Shown here: piece after piece, positions 35,942 to 44,159 of the stretch
Layout of the letters: each line of letters opens with the position of its first letter
Numbering within the stretch: position 1 is the first letter of the stretch
Source of the DNA: Bacteroidales bacterium
GTDB taxonomy: Bacteria > Bacteroidota > Bacteroidia > Bacteroidales > Tenuifilaceae
NCBI GenBank assembly: GCA_003818205.1
Contig: RPRQ01000012.1
Location: forward strand, 1-64,000
DNA length: 64,000 nucleotides
Direction of reading: 5' to 3'
Notes under the pieces: model-generated
Told to the model about the DNA's origin: nothing
Seen by the model: only the letters and a program-made list of their open reading frames with translations
The model's database searches: none
Made by a program: the position numbers and the translations under genes

Positions 35942-37153
35942 ATGAGTGATAATCCAAATCCGATTGAGATAGATGAGATAAGCAAAGCTTACCTTGAGTA
36001 TTTAGAAAACTATACTAATAGGAATTGGGATAAAATGGTTGATAAATTCTCATCAGCTATGACCATGTTTGGCACAGGAATCGATGAGAATGCTTTCTGC
36101 ATTGAAGATACATTAAACCTATTCAAGCGAGAGTATAAACAAACAGGTGGTATTAAATACATCGTAAAGGCGTTGGAAGTTTTCCCCCTTTCAGATAGTC
36201 TTGCTTACATTTTAGCAATTATTGACATGTGGTTTGACTGTCCTTCGGGTATTTACGACAGCTCCAACAACCGAACCACTGCAATTCTAAAAAAAGAGGA
36301 TGGGGAATGGAGAATAGTTCATGGACACTGGTCGCAACCGACATCTGAGCAAGAGGAGGGTGAAAGTATTCCACTTAAGGCTCTTAAACAGAGGAATAAG
36401 AAATTATTAAAGGAAATTGAGGAAAGAACAAGAGAGATAGAGGAGCAGAATCGAAAACTAACATGCCTAAATAGCACAAAGGATAGACTTTTCTCTATTA
36501 TTGCACATGATTTAAAAAGCCCCTTTAACTCATTTATAGGGTTTACTGATTTAATGCTTGCCAATTTTGATAAAAACTATAGCAATCCAGATTACTTTAA
36601 AATGCGTTTAGGTATCCTTCAAGAGAATGCCCATACACTTTACAATATCACTGAGAATTTACTTGATTGGTCTCGTTCACAATGTAATGAGATAGTAGTT
36701 AATAAAAGAGATTTTAATTTATATGACATAGTCAACCATCAAATTCAAATTTTCGACCAACAAATTGGCAAAAAAGGAATTTTCATTCAAAACCTTATAA
36801 AAAAAGATACAATAGTTCGCTCTGATATAGATATAATGGCCATTATAATTCGAAATTTTATATCAAATGCCATCAAGTATTCTAGCAACAACCAGGTTGT
36901 AACTATTTCCTGCGATCAGCTTAATTCAAGTACAAATATTATTATTCAAGATCAAGGGATAGGAATGTCGGAAGAGCAGCTACATAAATTATTTATAGAT
37001 TTTCAAAGTACTCCCGGAACCAATAACGAAAAGGGTACTGGACTTGGTCTGAAAATATGCAGAGAGCTGATCGATAGGATCGATGGTAGATTAGAAATCC
37101 AGTCAGTACAGGGAAAGGGATGTAAAGTTATAATGACTTTACCTAACCCTTAG
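35942..37153 (+). CDS. NTF2/SnoaL-like sensor histidine kinase
   Basis: This 403-residue soluble protein has an NTF2/SnoaL-like alpha-beta cone domain at about 10-133 (AYLEYLENYTNRNWDKMVDK; GEWRIVHGHWSQPT at the end), a coiled coil (about 145-178, Glu/Lys-rich) and a histidine kinase core. That core has phospho-acceptor His189 (FSIIAHDLKSPFNSF), the N box NAIKYSS, G1 DQGIGMS and G2 GTGLGLKICREL. There are no membrane helices or signal peptide, so it should sense a cytoplasmic ligand through the NTF2 fold. No response regulator is next to it. It is flanked by two MITE-F copies. Confidence 0.83.
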   Translation: MSDNPNPIEIDEISKAYLEYLENYTNRNWDKMVDKFSSAMTMFGTGIDENAFCIEDTLNLFKREYKQTGGIKYIVKALEVFPLSDSLAYILAIIDMWFDCPSGIYDSSNNRTTAILKKEDGEWRIVHGHWSQPTSEQEEGESIPLKALKQRNKKLLKEIEERTREIEEQNRKLTCLNSTKDRLFSIIAHDLKSPFNSFIGFTDLMLANFDKNYSNPDYFKMRLGILQENAHTLYNITENLLDWSRSQCNEIVVNKRDFNLYDIVNHQIQIFDQQIGKKGIFIQNLIKKDTIVRSDIDIMAIIIRNFISNAIKYSSNNQVVTISCDQLNSSTNIIIQDQGIGMSEEQLHKLFIDFQSTPGTNNEKGTGLGLKICRELIDRIDGRLEIQSVQGKGCKVIMTLPNP

Positions 37154-37211
37154 AAATACTAACATCAGTAACATCATCGTTAAACTTAGCTTCTATCTAC
37201 GCTTTTCTAAA

Positions 37212-37542
37212 TAGGAGTCTGCTGATTAAGTGTTAAAACACAGAAATATAAAACATTACAACATTTTTTTGTCGTGTAAGCGCAAGCATTTTTTATGTAA
37301 AAGCCTAAAATACGTGCACTTGTTATTCTAATTTTAATCCCGTAGGGATGACATTATGGTAGAAACTATAGCTGGGAACAGATGAAATGCCGTAGGCATG
37401 ACATTATTCTCTGTTCTATCTGCTTTATAGTGTCGCTCCTATGGAGCTAAAATACTACATTGATATATTTTTTACCATAATTTCACCCCTCTGGGGTTTG
37501 TTTTTAATGGTTTCATAAACTTAAACTTATCAGCAGACCCTA
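37212..37542. mobile_element. MITE-F copy B, intact (331 bp)
   Basis: The ends TAGGAGTCTGCTGATTAAGT and the complement of TAGGGTCTGCTGATAAGT are inverted repeats. The interior contains CCCGTAGGGATGACATTATG and GCCGTAGGCATGACATTATT, as in copy A. It is uninterrupted and shows the pre-insertion site of MITE-X copy 2. There is no gene; it fills most of the gap between the kinase and the hydrolase. Confidence 0.8.
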
Positions 37543-37619
37543 AATAGAACTTTTTTAATCACTCAGATTTCATAATTGAGAACGTACTCGATGGGTTTTA
37601 AATCCAAGTCGATAATATT

Positions 37620-38747
37620 TCATGACTTTTCTTTTTTAGATTTAGATTTTATTCCCTCAATCCATTTCTTAGCCTCAATCAAAGTAGAGGTATCGAGCCA
37701 ATGACCTCCATTAAATGACTTTAAAGTGACATTATACCCATATTTTGTAAGTATTCTCTGTGCTTCTTTTGCTTCATTAATGTTGACTTGAGGGTCTATC
37801 GTGCCATGCCCGATAAAAATTGGAATTTTTAATTCTGCATTATAAATTTCAGCAGCACTTAGCATTTCAATAGGATTTCGTGCTCCGAAACAGATTATCC
37901 CATTTATCAGATTAGAAGTTTTAATACCAGTCATGTAAGCCAAAGCACCACCTTGAGAATGCCCTATTAGGTAAACCTCTGAGATTTTATATTGAGTTTT
38001 AATATCATCAATTACACTTATGATATATTCAATTGCGAATGGATCTGCTTTTTCCCAAAGTTTCTTATCATTGGTTAACAGAAACCAGCTATAGGCTGGG
38101 CTGTTTAATTCTAGTAGTTTTCTTTGATATGGTCCTTGTGGTGCAGCAAAAAAAAAGTTTGATGCATCCATTATGTCTCTCACGGCCATGTACGACTCTG
38201 CATTCCCTCCATTACCATGAAGAATCACAATTAATGGATATGCTTTTGTTGAATCGTAATTATTGGGCTGTCTTACCCTACATTTTATCGCTACTTTACA
38301 CTCTACAAAAAATGATTCCCCCCTTTCTTTTTGTATTTTTTGAGCATTATTCAATACTTGCCTGATTTTCTCATTGTTTTTATGGGGTATCCAGGTAGAG
38401 TCGGATAGCAGGGTTTGAATATCGTTTAAACCAGCATCCAAGGCAAACTGTAATGCTTCAGCTGCTTGAATGGGTTTTCTCAAATACGCATAGCAACGAG
38501 CAAGGTTGTAAAGAGTTGTAATATCATTTGGTTTATGATGAAGTATCTCTAAGTACTTTTTAGCTGCTTCTTTGTATTTTTTTTTCTCAAACTCAATTTT
38601 TGCTTCAAAATTAGTTTGAGAAATGTTTTTTGATAGAAATAGTAATTCTTTAGAAACAGTTACATCTTGTCCAATAGCATCATAGCTAGCATTAATAATT
38701 ATGCCCAATACGATAAGTAGAGATAATATGTACGTTGTATATTTCAA
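37620..38747 (-). CDS. Exported alpha/beta hydrolase with N-terminal TPR region
   Basis: This 375-residue protein has a signal peptide (MKYTTYILSLLIVLGIIINA). A TPR-like segment spans about 55-110, followed by an alpha/beta hydrolase fold from about 150. The triad is Ser264 in GHSQGG, Asp318 in HGTIDPQVN and His349 in NGGHWLD. The region LIVILHGNGGNAESY carries the oxyanion-loop HGNGG motif of dienelactone-hydrolase/carboxylesterase-type enzymes. Probable periplasmic esterase; substrate unknown. It is followed on the same strand, 21 bases upstream in coordinates, by an M28 peptidase. Confidence 0.8.
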   Translation of the reverse strand: MKYTTYILSLLIVLGIIINASYDAIGQDVTVSKELLFLSKNISQTNFEAKIEFEKKKYKEAAKKYLEILHHKPNDITTLYNLARCYAYLRKPIQAAEALQFALDAGLNDIQTLLSDSTWIPHKNNEKIRQVLNNAQKIQKERGESFFVECKVAIKCRVRQPNNYDSTKAYPLIVILHGNGGNAESYMAVRDIMDASNFFFAAPQGPYQRKLLELNSPAYSWFLLTNDKKLWEKADPFAIEYIISVIDDIKTQYKISEVYLIGHSQGGALAYMTGIKTSNLINGIICFGARNPIEMLSAAEIYNAELKIPIFIGHGTIDPQVNINEAKEAQRILTKYGYNVTLKSFNGGHWLDTSTLIEAKKWIEGIKSKSKKEKS

Positions 38748-38768
38748 ATTTTATAAATGAAGGATACG

Positions 38769-39740
38769 CTATTTATTGTAATCTACTAGCATTGCACAGT
38801 TAACCTTGGTAATCTCTTTACAAATTTCGAAGTTGCAATTAGCTGTTACATCATTAATGGTGTGGTAGTATGGATCGTCAGCATCAGTGGTAAAGTATAT
38901 GGCTTTATAGCTATTTAAATAGAAAGAATAGCTATCGCTATACTTTTGGTAATAGTTATCATTTATTGTTTCTAGCAAAGTGTACAGATTGCAATAATCT
39001 TGCGCTTTTTCTCTAATTTCTGTTGATATATTATAATCGAGAATATTTACTCGCATGTTATTCGAGCTTACTGGCCAATATGCAATCATATCGTTATTAA
39101 GCATGAATTTGATGTTCTTTGTTTCGTATCGTGCTTTTTCAGCATAATCGGTACTTCCATATAACCCAAACTCTTCGGCAGCAAATGCGATAAATTCAAT
39201 GGTAGATTGTGGGTTAAATCCCTGCTCCTTTAATACTCTAGCAACTTCAAGGGTAGCTGCGACACCGCTTGCATTATCATTTGCTCCCGGAGCAGTAGTA
39301 TATGCTCCATCATTTCCGATTATACTATCGTAGTGACCACCCATTACATAAACCCAGCTTGGGGTAACCGAACCCTCAAGCGTAGCAATAACATTATACT
39401 GCCAAGTATAGTAAGTTTGGCTCCATCTGGTTGTCAATGAAACATAGAATGAATCAAGCTTTGCATTTGTGTACCCATAGCTGATAAAACGATCCCTAAT
39501 TCTTTTTGCAACAGCTTTTCTATCATCATTTACAGCAAACCTTGACCCCATATCTTCAAGCCACTGAACCTTTTTCTCTAGGCTGTCAGCATTTATTTCG
39601 TCAACCAAATCCTTAACATTTTGGTCAAAAATAGGAATATCAGGTTTATAATAGCTATCGTTTTCATCCTTACAGCTATTTGCAATTAAAGCAAACAATG
39701 AAATCGTAACTATTAATTTGATATGTTTAGAGTTTTTCAT
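38769..39740 (-). CDS. M28-family metallopeptidase lipoprotein
   Basis: This 323-residue protein has a lipoprotein signal with Cys23 (ALIANSCKDEN). Zinc ligands fit M28: His136 (GGHYDS), Asp155 (PGANDNASG), Glu189-Glu190 (AAEEFG), Asp217 (LNNDMI) and a late His in YYHTINDV. The family are aminopeptidases with two zinc ions. It is probably outer- or inner-membrane anchored and faces the periplasm. It lies between hflX and the alpha/beta hydrolase, all on the same strand, with about 10-base spacers, so an operon is likely. Confidence 0.87.
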   Translation of the reverse strand: MKNSKHIKLIVTISLFALIANSCKDENDSYYKPDIPIFDQNVKDLVDEINADSLEKKVQWLEDMGSRFAVNDDRKAVAKRIRDRFISYGYTNAKLDSFYVSLTTRWSQTYYTWQYNVIATLEGSVTPSWVYVMGGHYDSIIGNDGAYTTAPGANDNASGVAATLEVARVLKEQGFNPQSTIEFIAFAAEEFGLYGSTDYAEKARYETKNIKFMLNNDMIAYWPVSSNNMRVNILDYNISTEIREKAQDYCNLYTLLETINDNYYQKYSDSYSFYLNSYKAIYFTTDADDPYYHTINDVTANCNFEICKEITKVNCAMLVDYNK

Positions 39741-39750
39741 AACGTTTTAA

Positions 39751-40944
39751 TTAGTATAGGAACTTATCGTAAGGATACCTTGTGGTATGTATTTCCCTAA
39801 CTAAAGAATAAATTTTTTGACGAAACTCCTCAACATTAGTTTTGTGCTTTGCTGATATGAAGATTGCAGGAGTACTACTTTTTGCCATCCAGCTGTTTTT
39901 AAGCTCTTCTAGGCTGAAATTTTCTTTACTCCTGGGTGAAAGGTCATCTTCGTCCTTTTTTACCCAGCTATAGGCATCTATTTTGTTGAAAACAAGAAGA
40001 GTTGGTTTGTCGGCAGCCCCAATTTCTTGCAGGGTTTTAACAACAACATTAAGCTGGTCCTCAAAAACAGGGTGAGATATATCTACAACGTGTAGGAGTA
40101 AATCAGCTTCTCGAACCTCATCGAGCGTAGATTTGAACGATTCAACCAGCTGGTGGGGCAGCTTGCGGATAAATCCAACTGTATCCGATAAAAGGAAAGG
40201 AAGGTTTTCAAAAACAACCTTACGTACAGTAGTGTCAAGCGTTGCGAATAGTTTATTCTCGGCAAATACCTCCGATTTGCTTATCATGTTCATTATGGTT
40301 GATTTGCCAACATTGGTATAGCCCACAAGCGCAACACGTACAATGCTTTCCCTGTTCTTACGCTGAGTGGACATCTGTCGGTCGATCTTTTTTAGCTCTT
40401 CCTTTAGCTTCGATATCTTTTCTCGAATAACTCGGCGGTCGGTTTCTATTTCAGTTTCACCGGGACCTCTCATCCCGATTCCACCCCGCTGACGTTCAAG
40501 GTGAGTCCAAAGTCGGGTAAGCCGGGGTAAAAGAAATTGGTACTGAGCTAATTCAACCTGAGTTTTTGCATAGGCTGTTTTTGCACGCTGAGCGAATACA
40601 TCAAGAATTAGGTTTGTTCTATCCATTATCCTTCTCTCGAACTCTTTCTCAAGATTTCGGAGTTGAGTAGGAGTGAGCTCATCGTCAAAAATTATTAGAT
40701 CAATCTCATGCTCATCGGCGTATTCCTTTATCTCAATCACCTTCCCTGAACCTATAAATGTTTTAGGGTTTGGGGTATCAACTTTTTGTAGGAATCGTTT
40801 TTTGGTCACTGCGCCAGCCGTTTCGGCTAAAAACTCAAGTTCCTCAAGGTAATCGTTTACCTCTTCATCCGATTGTTTCTGAAGAATTACGGCAACCAGG
40901 ATTGCCGTTTCGGCATTGCGAGTTGTTAGTATTGGGCTTGACAT
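39751..40944 (-). CDS. hflX: GTPase HflX
   Basis: This 397-residue protein has the HflX N-terminal nucleotide-binding region (FIGSGKV near 63-69, DDELTPTQLRNLE), the linker GGIGMRGPGETEIETDRR (154-171), and the G domain with P-loop ALVGYTNVGKS (205-215), switch II DTVGFIRKLPHQLVESF and NKID. HflX splits or rescues stalled ribosomes in a GTP-dependent way. It is downstream of a -7 box at 40988-40995 and may be co-transcribed with the two exported hydrolases that follow. Confidence 0.94.
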   Translation of the reverse strand: MSSPILTTRNAETAILVAVILQKQSDEEVNDYLEELEFLAETAGAVTKKRFLQKVDTPNPKTFIGSGKVIEIKEYADEHEIDLIIFDDELTPTQLRNLEKEFERRIMDRTNLILDVFAQRAKTAYAKTQVELAQYQFLLPRLTRLWTHLERQRGGIGMRGPGETEIETDRRVIREKISKLKEELKKIDRQMSTQRKNRESIVRVALVGYTNVGKSTIMNMISKSEVFAENKLFATLDTTVRKVVFENLPFLLSDTVGFIRKLPHQLVESFKSTLDEVREADLLLHVVDISHPVFEDQLNVVVKTLQEIGAADKPTLLVFNKIDAYSWVKKDEDDLSPRSKENFSLEELKNSWMAKSSTPAIFISAKHKTNVEEFRQKIYSLVREIHTTRYPYDKFLY

Positions 40945-40987
40945 TTAATCGAAGTTAAAAAGTAAAGTGTTAATAATTAAGTAGAGA

Positions 40988-40995
40988 CAAATATA
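40988..40995 (-). promoter_or_regulatory. Putative -7 box for hflX
   Basis: On the minus strand TATATTTG matches TAnnTTTG and lies about 43 bases before the hflX ATG. It sits between the tonB terminator and hflX, as expected for an independent promoter. Confidence 0.5.
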
Positions 40996-41042
40996 GTACA
41001 TTGAATTAAACATCTAATCACTGCATTTCAAGTGATTCAAAT

Positions 41043-41074
41043 AAAAAAACCCTGATACTAATATCAGGGTTTTT
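41043..41074 (-). terminator. Intrinsic terminator downstream of tonB
   Basis: ACCCTGATA pairs with TATCAGGGT around a 4-base loop, flanked by A-runs on one side and T-runs on the other, so it could work in both directions. It ends the exbB-exbD-exbD-tonB unit on the minus strand. Confidence 0.85.
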
Positions 41075-41093
41075 AAATATACTTGGTTTAGAA

Positions 41094-41870
41094 TTATTGA
41101 AGCACGAAGGTAATAGGGAACGTGTAGGATACACGAACCGGTTTACCTCTTTGCTTACCAGCATTCCATCTTGGAGATGATTCGATAACGCGAACCGCTT
41201 CTTTGTCAAGAGCAGGGTCAACGCCACGGATAACTCTAACGTTCGAAAGTCGGCCATCAGGTTCAATTACGAACTGAACGAATACACGACCTTGAATGCC
41301 GTTTTCAGCAGCAACCTCAGGGTATTTCATGTTCTGAGCAACCCAAGCACGGAATTCATTTGCGTCCCCACTTCCGAAACTTGGCATTTCCTCTACAACA
41401 AGGAATACCTCTTCCTCTTTTACCTCTTGTACCTCTTCCTTAACCTCTTCAACTACTTCAACTACAGCCTCATCGGTGGTTGATTCGCTAACCTCATCGA
41501 CAGTAGCTAGGGCTGATTTATCATCAACCTTAACCGAGTCAACAATTATAGGCGCTACGTACTTAACAACAGTCTGTGTTTCAGCAGGAGGTGGTGGTGG
41601 AGGTGGTGGAGCAATCTCTTGGTTTGGCTGGTCAAGCTGTTCCATCTCAGCTGTAACCGCTTTCTCCTCTTTTTGATGCCTACGTTCGTTAACAGAGGCC
41701 ATTACGTATGGAGTTATAATTGCGCTGCCTAGGATTATTATACCCACTAGCATTGCCCACATAACGGTACGATTGTACTTTTTGCGAATTGAGTAAGCTC
41801 CATACTCCTTATTCCTGTTCTCGAATACTATTTCGTCAAAAGAGGGAACATTTTTTAGATCTTTTTCCAT
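41094..41870 (-). CDS. tonB: TonB-family energy transducer
   Basis: This 258-residue protein has a cytoplasmic N-terminus with the Bacteroidota pattern SFDEIVFENRNKEYGAYSIRKKYN, a membrane helix (about 36-57), a proline-rich rod (PPPPPPPP near 87), an acidic EEV-rich linker, and a TonB C-terminal domain (about 180-258: FQVVQNMKYP-like AWVAQNMKYPEVAAENGIQG, RVSYTFPITFVLQ). It transduces proton-motive force to TonB-dependent outer-membrane receptors. It is the last gene of the ExbB/ExbD cluster. Confidence 0.92.
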   Translation of the reverse strand: MEKDLKNVPSFDEIVFENRNKEYGAYSIRKKYNRTVMWAMLVGIIILGSAIITPYVMASVNERRHQKEEKAVTAEMEQLDQPNQEIAPPPPPPPPAETQTVVKYVAPIIVDSVKVDDKSALATVDEVSESTTDEAVVEVVEEVKEEVQEVKEEEVFLVVEEMPSFGSGDANEFRAWVAQNMKYPEVAAENGIQGRVFVQFVIEPDGRLSNVRVIRGVDPALDKEAVRVIESSPRWNAGKQRGKPVRVSYTFPITFVLQ

Positions 41871-41897
41871 AATGCTTAATTATGTATATGGGCTTAA

Positions 41898-42548
41898 CTA
41901 TTTAGGAGTAGTGGTAGAGCCTGCCATAGCAGTTTGTACCATTTTCTCTTCAACGTAATTAATATCAACTATCGCATAGCGTACAACACTGCAAATATCC
42001 ATTTCATCAATAATATCTACAATATTTGCATAACGCGACTCTTTGTAGGCTTTTATCAGAACAATTGGTCCAGAGTCATCAGCTTTTTTAAACCTTTTGA
42101 TGTTGGCGAGTAGTGAATCGCGGCTCATGGTTGGGTTTTCTTTTACCATTTGCTCTTTAAAAGAGATTACCTTTTTCGAAAGCAATTTGTTCCTTTCAAG
42201 TAACAAAACTCTGATTCCTTCAGCGCTATAATCTGTCTCTTTTAATGCTGGAGGGTTATTAGAATCTTTAACTCTTCCTGGATACCAGAATATTTTATTC
42301 TCCGGTCCAAGAATAACGTTAATTGTTCGGCTATCCTGAATTACAGGTCGTTCTATGTTTGGATCGTCAATCTTTTCAGGAAGAATGATTTCCATTACCT
42401 TCGACTTACTGAAAGCTGTAGTTAGCATGAAGAATGTGATGAGAAGACACATAAGGTCAACCATCGGGGTCATGTCGATGTGGGTAGAGTGCTTTTTGGG
42501 TCTCCTCTTTCCACCTTTCTGTTTTTCCTCTTGTATTATTTCGCCCAT
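41898..42548 (-). CDS. exbD: ExbD/TolR-family biopolymer transport protein 2
   Basis: This 216-residue protein has a single membrane helix with the key Asp in HIDMTPMVDLMCLLITFFML (about 23-42) and a long periplasmic domain. ExbD forms the proton channel with ExbB and drives TonB. It is the second ExbD-type gene in the cluster; its start lies one base from the end of the first ExbD gene, so it is coupled. The periplasmic part is longer than in E. coli ExbD. Confidence 0.9.
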   Translation of the reverse strand: MGEIIQEEKQKGGKRRPKKHSTHIDMTPMVDLMCLLITFFMLTTAFSKSKVMEIILPEKIDDPNIERPVIQDSRTINVILGPENKIFWYPGRVKDSNNPPALKETDYSAEGIRVLLLERNKLLSKKVISFKEQMVKENPTMSRDSLLANIKRFKKADDSGPIVLIKAYKESRYANIVDIIDEMDICSVVRYAIVDINYVEEKMVQTAMAGSTTTPK

Positions 42549-42549
42549 A

Positions 42550-43185
42550 TTATTCCTCCGTTAGCATTACTTTAGTTGCTTCAAGGTTGGTAATCAGGTT
42601 AAACCTGTTTACCTTCTTATCTTGCATAATATCCAGCACTTTTTTAACAAGTGGATAAGGGGCATCGTTATCACCTTTAATACAAGCTTGAACTTTAGGG
42701 TTAACTAAACGTGTAACGAGAACCCATAATGCAAGCTGATTATCGGTAGAATCGATAGGAATACCTTTAACTTGTAAGGCTTCCCTCTCTTTTGCGTCTT
42801 TCGTATTGAGAAAGCTCTTCATGTTCTGAATGGGCATTCCAAACGACGACGGGTAGGCTTCGAATTGTTTCACCTCTTCGGGGGTAAAGGTAATATTATA
42901 CCTTGTACCCATTTCAGTCAAAATTTTACCCTTAAAATGGAATGATGTATCGCTTCCATTATCGATGTTATAGAATACTCTGTTATCCTCTGATAGAAGT
43001 AGAGTCATAATATTCGCATCGGGGGCAGTTTTGTCTGAAACTGAGAAGGGGGTATCGATAGGAGCCGGCTCTGGTTGTCTCATGGTAGTGGTTAACATCA
43101 AGAATGTTAAAACTACCGAGAATAGGTCAACCATCGGTGTCATATCGATATGTGGGGACTTGGTGTGTAATTTAATCTTTGGCAT
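42550..43185 (-). CDS. exbD: ExbD/TolR-family biopolymer transport protein 1
   Basis: This 211-residue protein starts with KSPHIDMTPMVDLFSVVLTFLML (membrane helix about 11-33 with the proton-path Asp). The periplasmic part is about 170 residues, of unusual length and sequence for ExbD, with a region SDKTAPDANIMTLLLSEDNRVFYN. It lies directly after exbB and one base before the second ExbD. Paired ExbD paralogues of this kind are common in Bacteroidota TonB clusters. Confidence 0.88.
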   Translation of the reverse strand: MPKIKLHTKSPHIDMTPMVDLFSVVLTFLMLTTTMRQPEPAPIDTPFSVSDKTAPDANIMTLLLSEDNRVFYNIDNGSDTSFHFKGKILTEMGTRYNITFTPEEVKQFEAYPSSFGMPIQNMKSFLNTKDAKEREALQVKGIPIDSTDNQLALWVLVTRLVNPKVQACIKGDNDAPYPLVKKVLDIMQDKKVNRFNLITNLEATKVMLTEE

Positions 43186-43226
43186 GGATCGTACTTTTTG
43201 GGTTTAAGCCAAAAGTTAAATTCAAA

Positions 43227-44039
43227 TTATTTAATTGATGCTGCAAAATTCTGGGTCAAGCTGAAACCAGCCTCATCGATACGGAATGTAAAACCATCAA
43301 TCTTCGATTGGAAGTAGTTGTACATAATGATAGCGATGGTTGAACCAGTGATACCAAATGCTGTGTTGATAAGCGCCTCAGAGATACCAGTTGCAAGAGC
43401 AAGAGCATCTGGAGCACCTGATTGAGCCAACGCACCGAAAGCGCGGATCATACCAAGTACAGTACCGATAAGACCGATAAGCACTGAGATAGAAGCTAAA
43501 GTTGAGAAGATAACCATGTTTTTGCCTAGCATAGGTAGCTCAAGTGCAGTAGCCTCTTCGATTGATTTTTGAACAGAAAGGATTTTTTGATCTTTCTCAA
43601 GTTCCTTATCGTTTTTAAGATCTTGATAACGAGTTAAACCAGCTTTCATAACATTTGCAAGTGAACCTTGTTGTTTATCGCAAGCAGCTAAAGCCTCATC
43701 AATCTTACCTTCGTTCATTAAATTCTGAAGATTACGAACGAATTTATTTAATCTGCCTTTACCTTCAGCTCTGCTAAGGGTGATAAGTCTTTCGAATGTG
43801 AAAATAATAGCTAATAGAACGCAGGTCATAAGTAGTGGTACGATATAACCGCCTTTGTAAATCATTGCTAAATAGTTACCTGGAAGTGGGTGACCTTCTG
43901 GGTTTCCACCTTCAAAGTTAACGGGGCTTCCCATGATAAATAAATATAAGTATAGGGAAACTCCAAATGCTATTAAAATAGCGCCTGTTGCAAACATTGA
44001 TTGCAACGCCTCTTTAATTGAACTACCTTTTTTACTCAT
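43227..44039 (-). CDS. exbB: ExbB/MotA/TolQ-family proton channel
   Basis: This 270-residue protein has three to four helices: an N-terminal helix (about 15-35), GGYIVPLLMTCVLLAIIFTFERLI, and the conserved pair MLGKNMVIFSTLASISVLIGLIGTVLGMIRAFGAL and SGAPDALALATGISEALINTAFGI (Thr/Ser-lined channel). It assembles with the two ExbDs and TonB. Upstream is a TATATTTG box at 44078-44085 and a strong hairpin, so it can be expressed apart from the TPR/PstS-like genes upstream. Confidence 0.9.
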   Translation of the reverse strand: MSKKGSSIKEALQSMFATGAILIAFGVSLYLYLFIMGSPVNFEGGNPEGHPLPGNYLAMIYKGGYIVPLLMTCVLLAIIFTFERLITLSRAEGKGRLNKFVRNLQNLMNEGKIDEALAACDKQQGSLANVMKAGLTRYQDLKNDKELEKDQKILSVQKSIEEATALELPMLGKNMVIFSTLASISVLIGLIGTVLGMIRAFGALAQSGAPDALALATGISEALINTAFGITGSTIAIIMYNYFQSKIDGFTFRIDEAGFSLTQNFAASIK

Positions 44040-44077
44040 TGTCGTATTATTTGGTTTGGTTTAGAATTTTAGAATTG

Positions 44078-44085
44078 CAAATATA
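44078..44085 (-). promoter_or_regulatory. Putative -7 box for the exbB-tonB unit
   Basis: On the minus strand TATATTTG matches TAnnTTTG and lies about 38 bases before the exbB start. A hairpin just upstream suggests that this promoter serves the exbB-exbD-exbD-tonB unit independently. Confidence 0.45.
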
Positions 44086-44110
44086 TAGAATTATTTATTT
44101 TACTTATTAT

Positions 44111-44154
44111 TACTAAAGAGCATATTTAAATAAATGATAATATGCTCTTTAGTA
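44111..44154 (-). terminator. Strong hairpin between the TPR gene and exbB
   Basis: TACTAAAGAGCATATT pairs perfectly with AATATGCTCTTTAGTA around a 12-base loop. It lies about 6 bases past the stop of the TPR gene on the minus strand. It lacks a clean U-run (the tail is TAATAATAAG), so it may be a partial terminator or an mRNA-stabilising hairpin. Confidence 0.55.
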
Positions 44155-44159
44155 AACTA

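Noticed and set aside
41581-41612. Proline run in TonB as a simple-sequence error
   Set aside because: Proline-rich rods are normal in TonB proteins.
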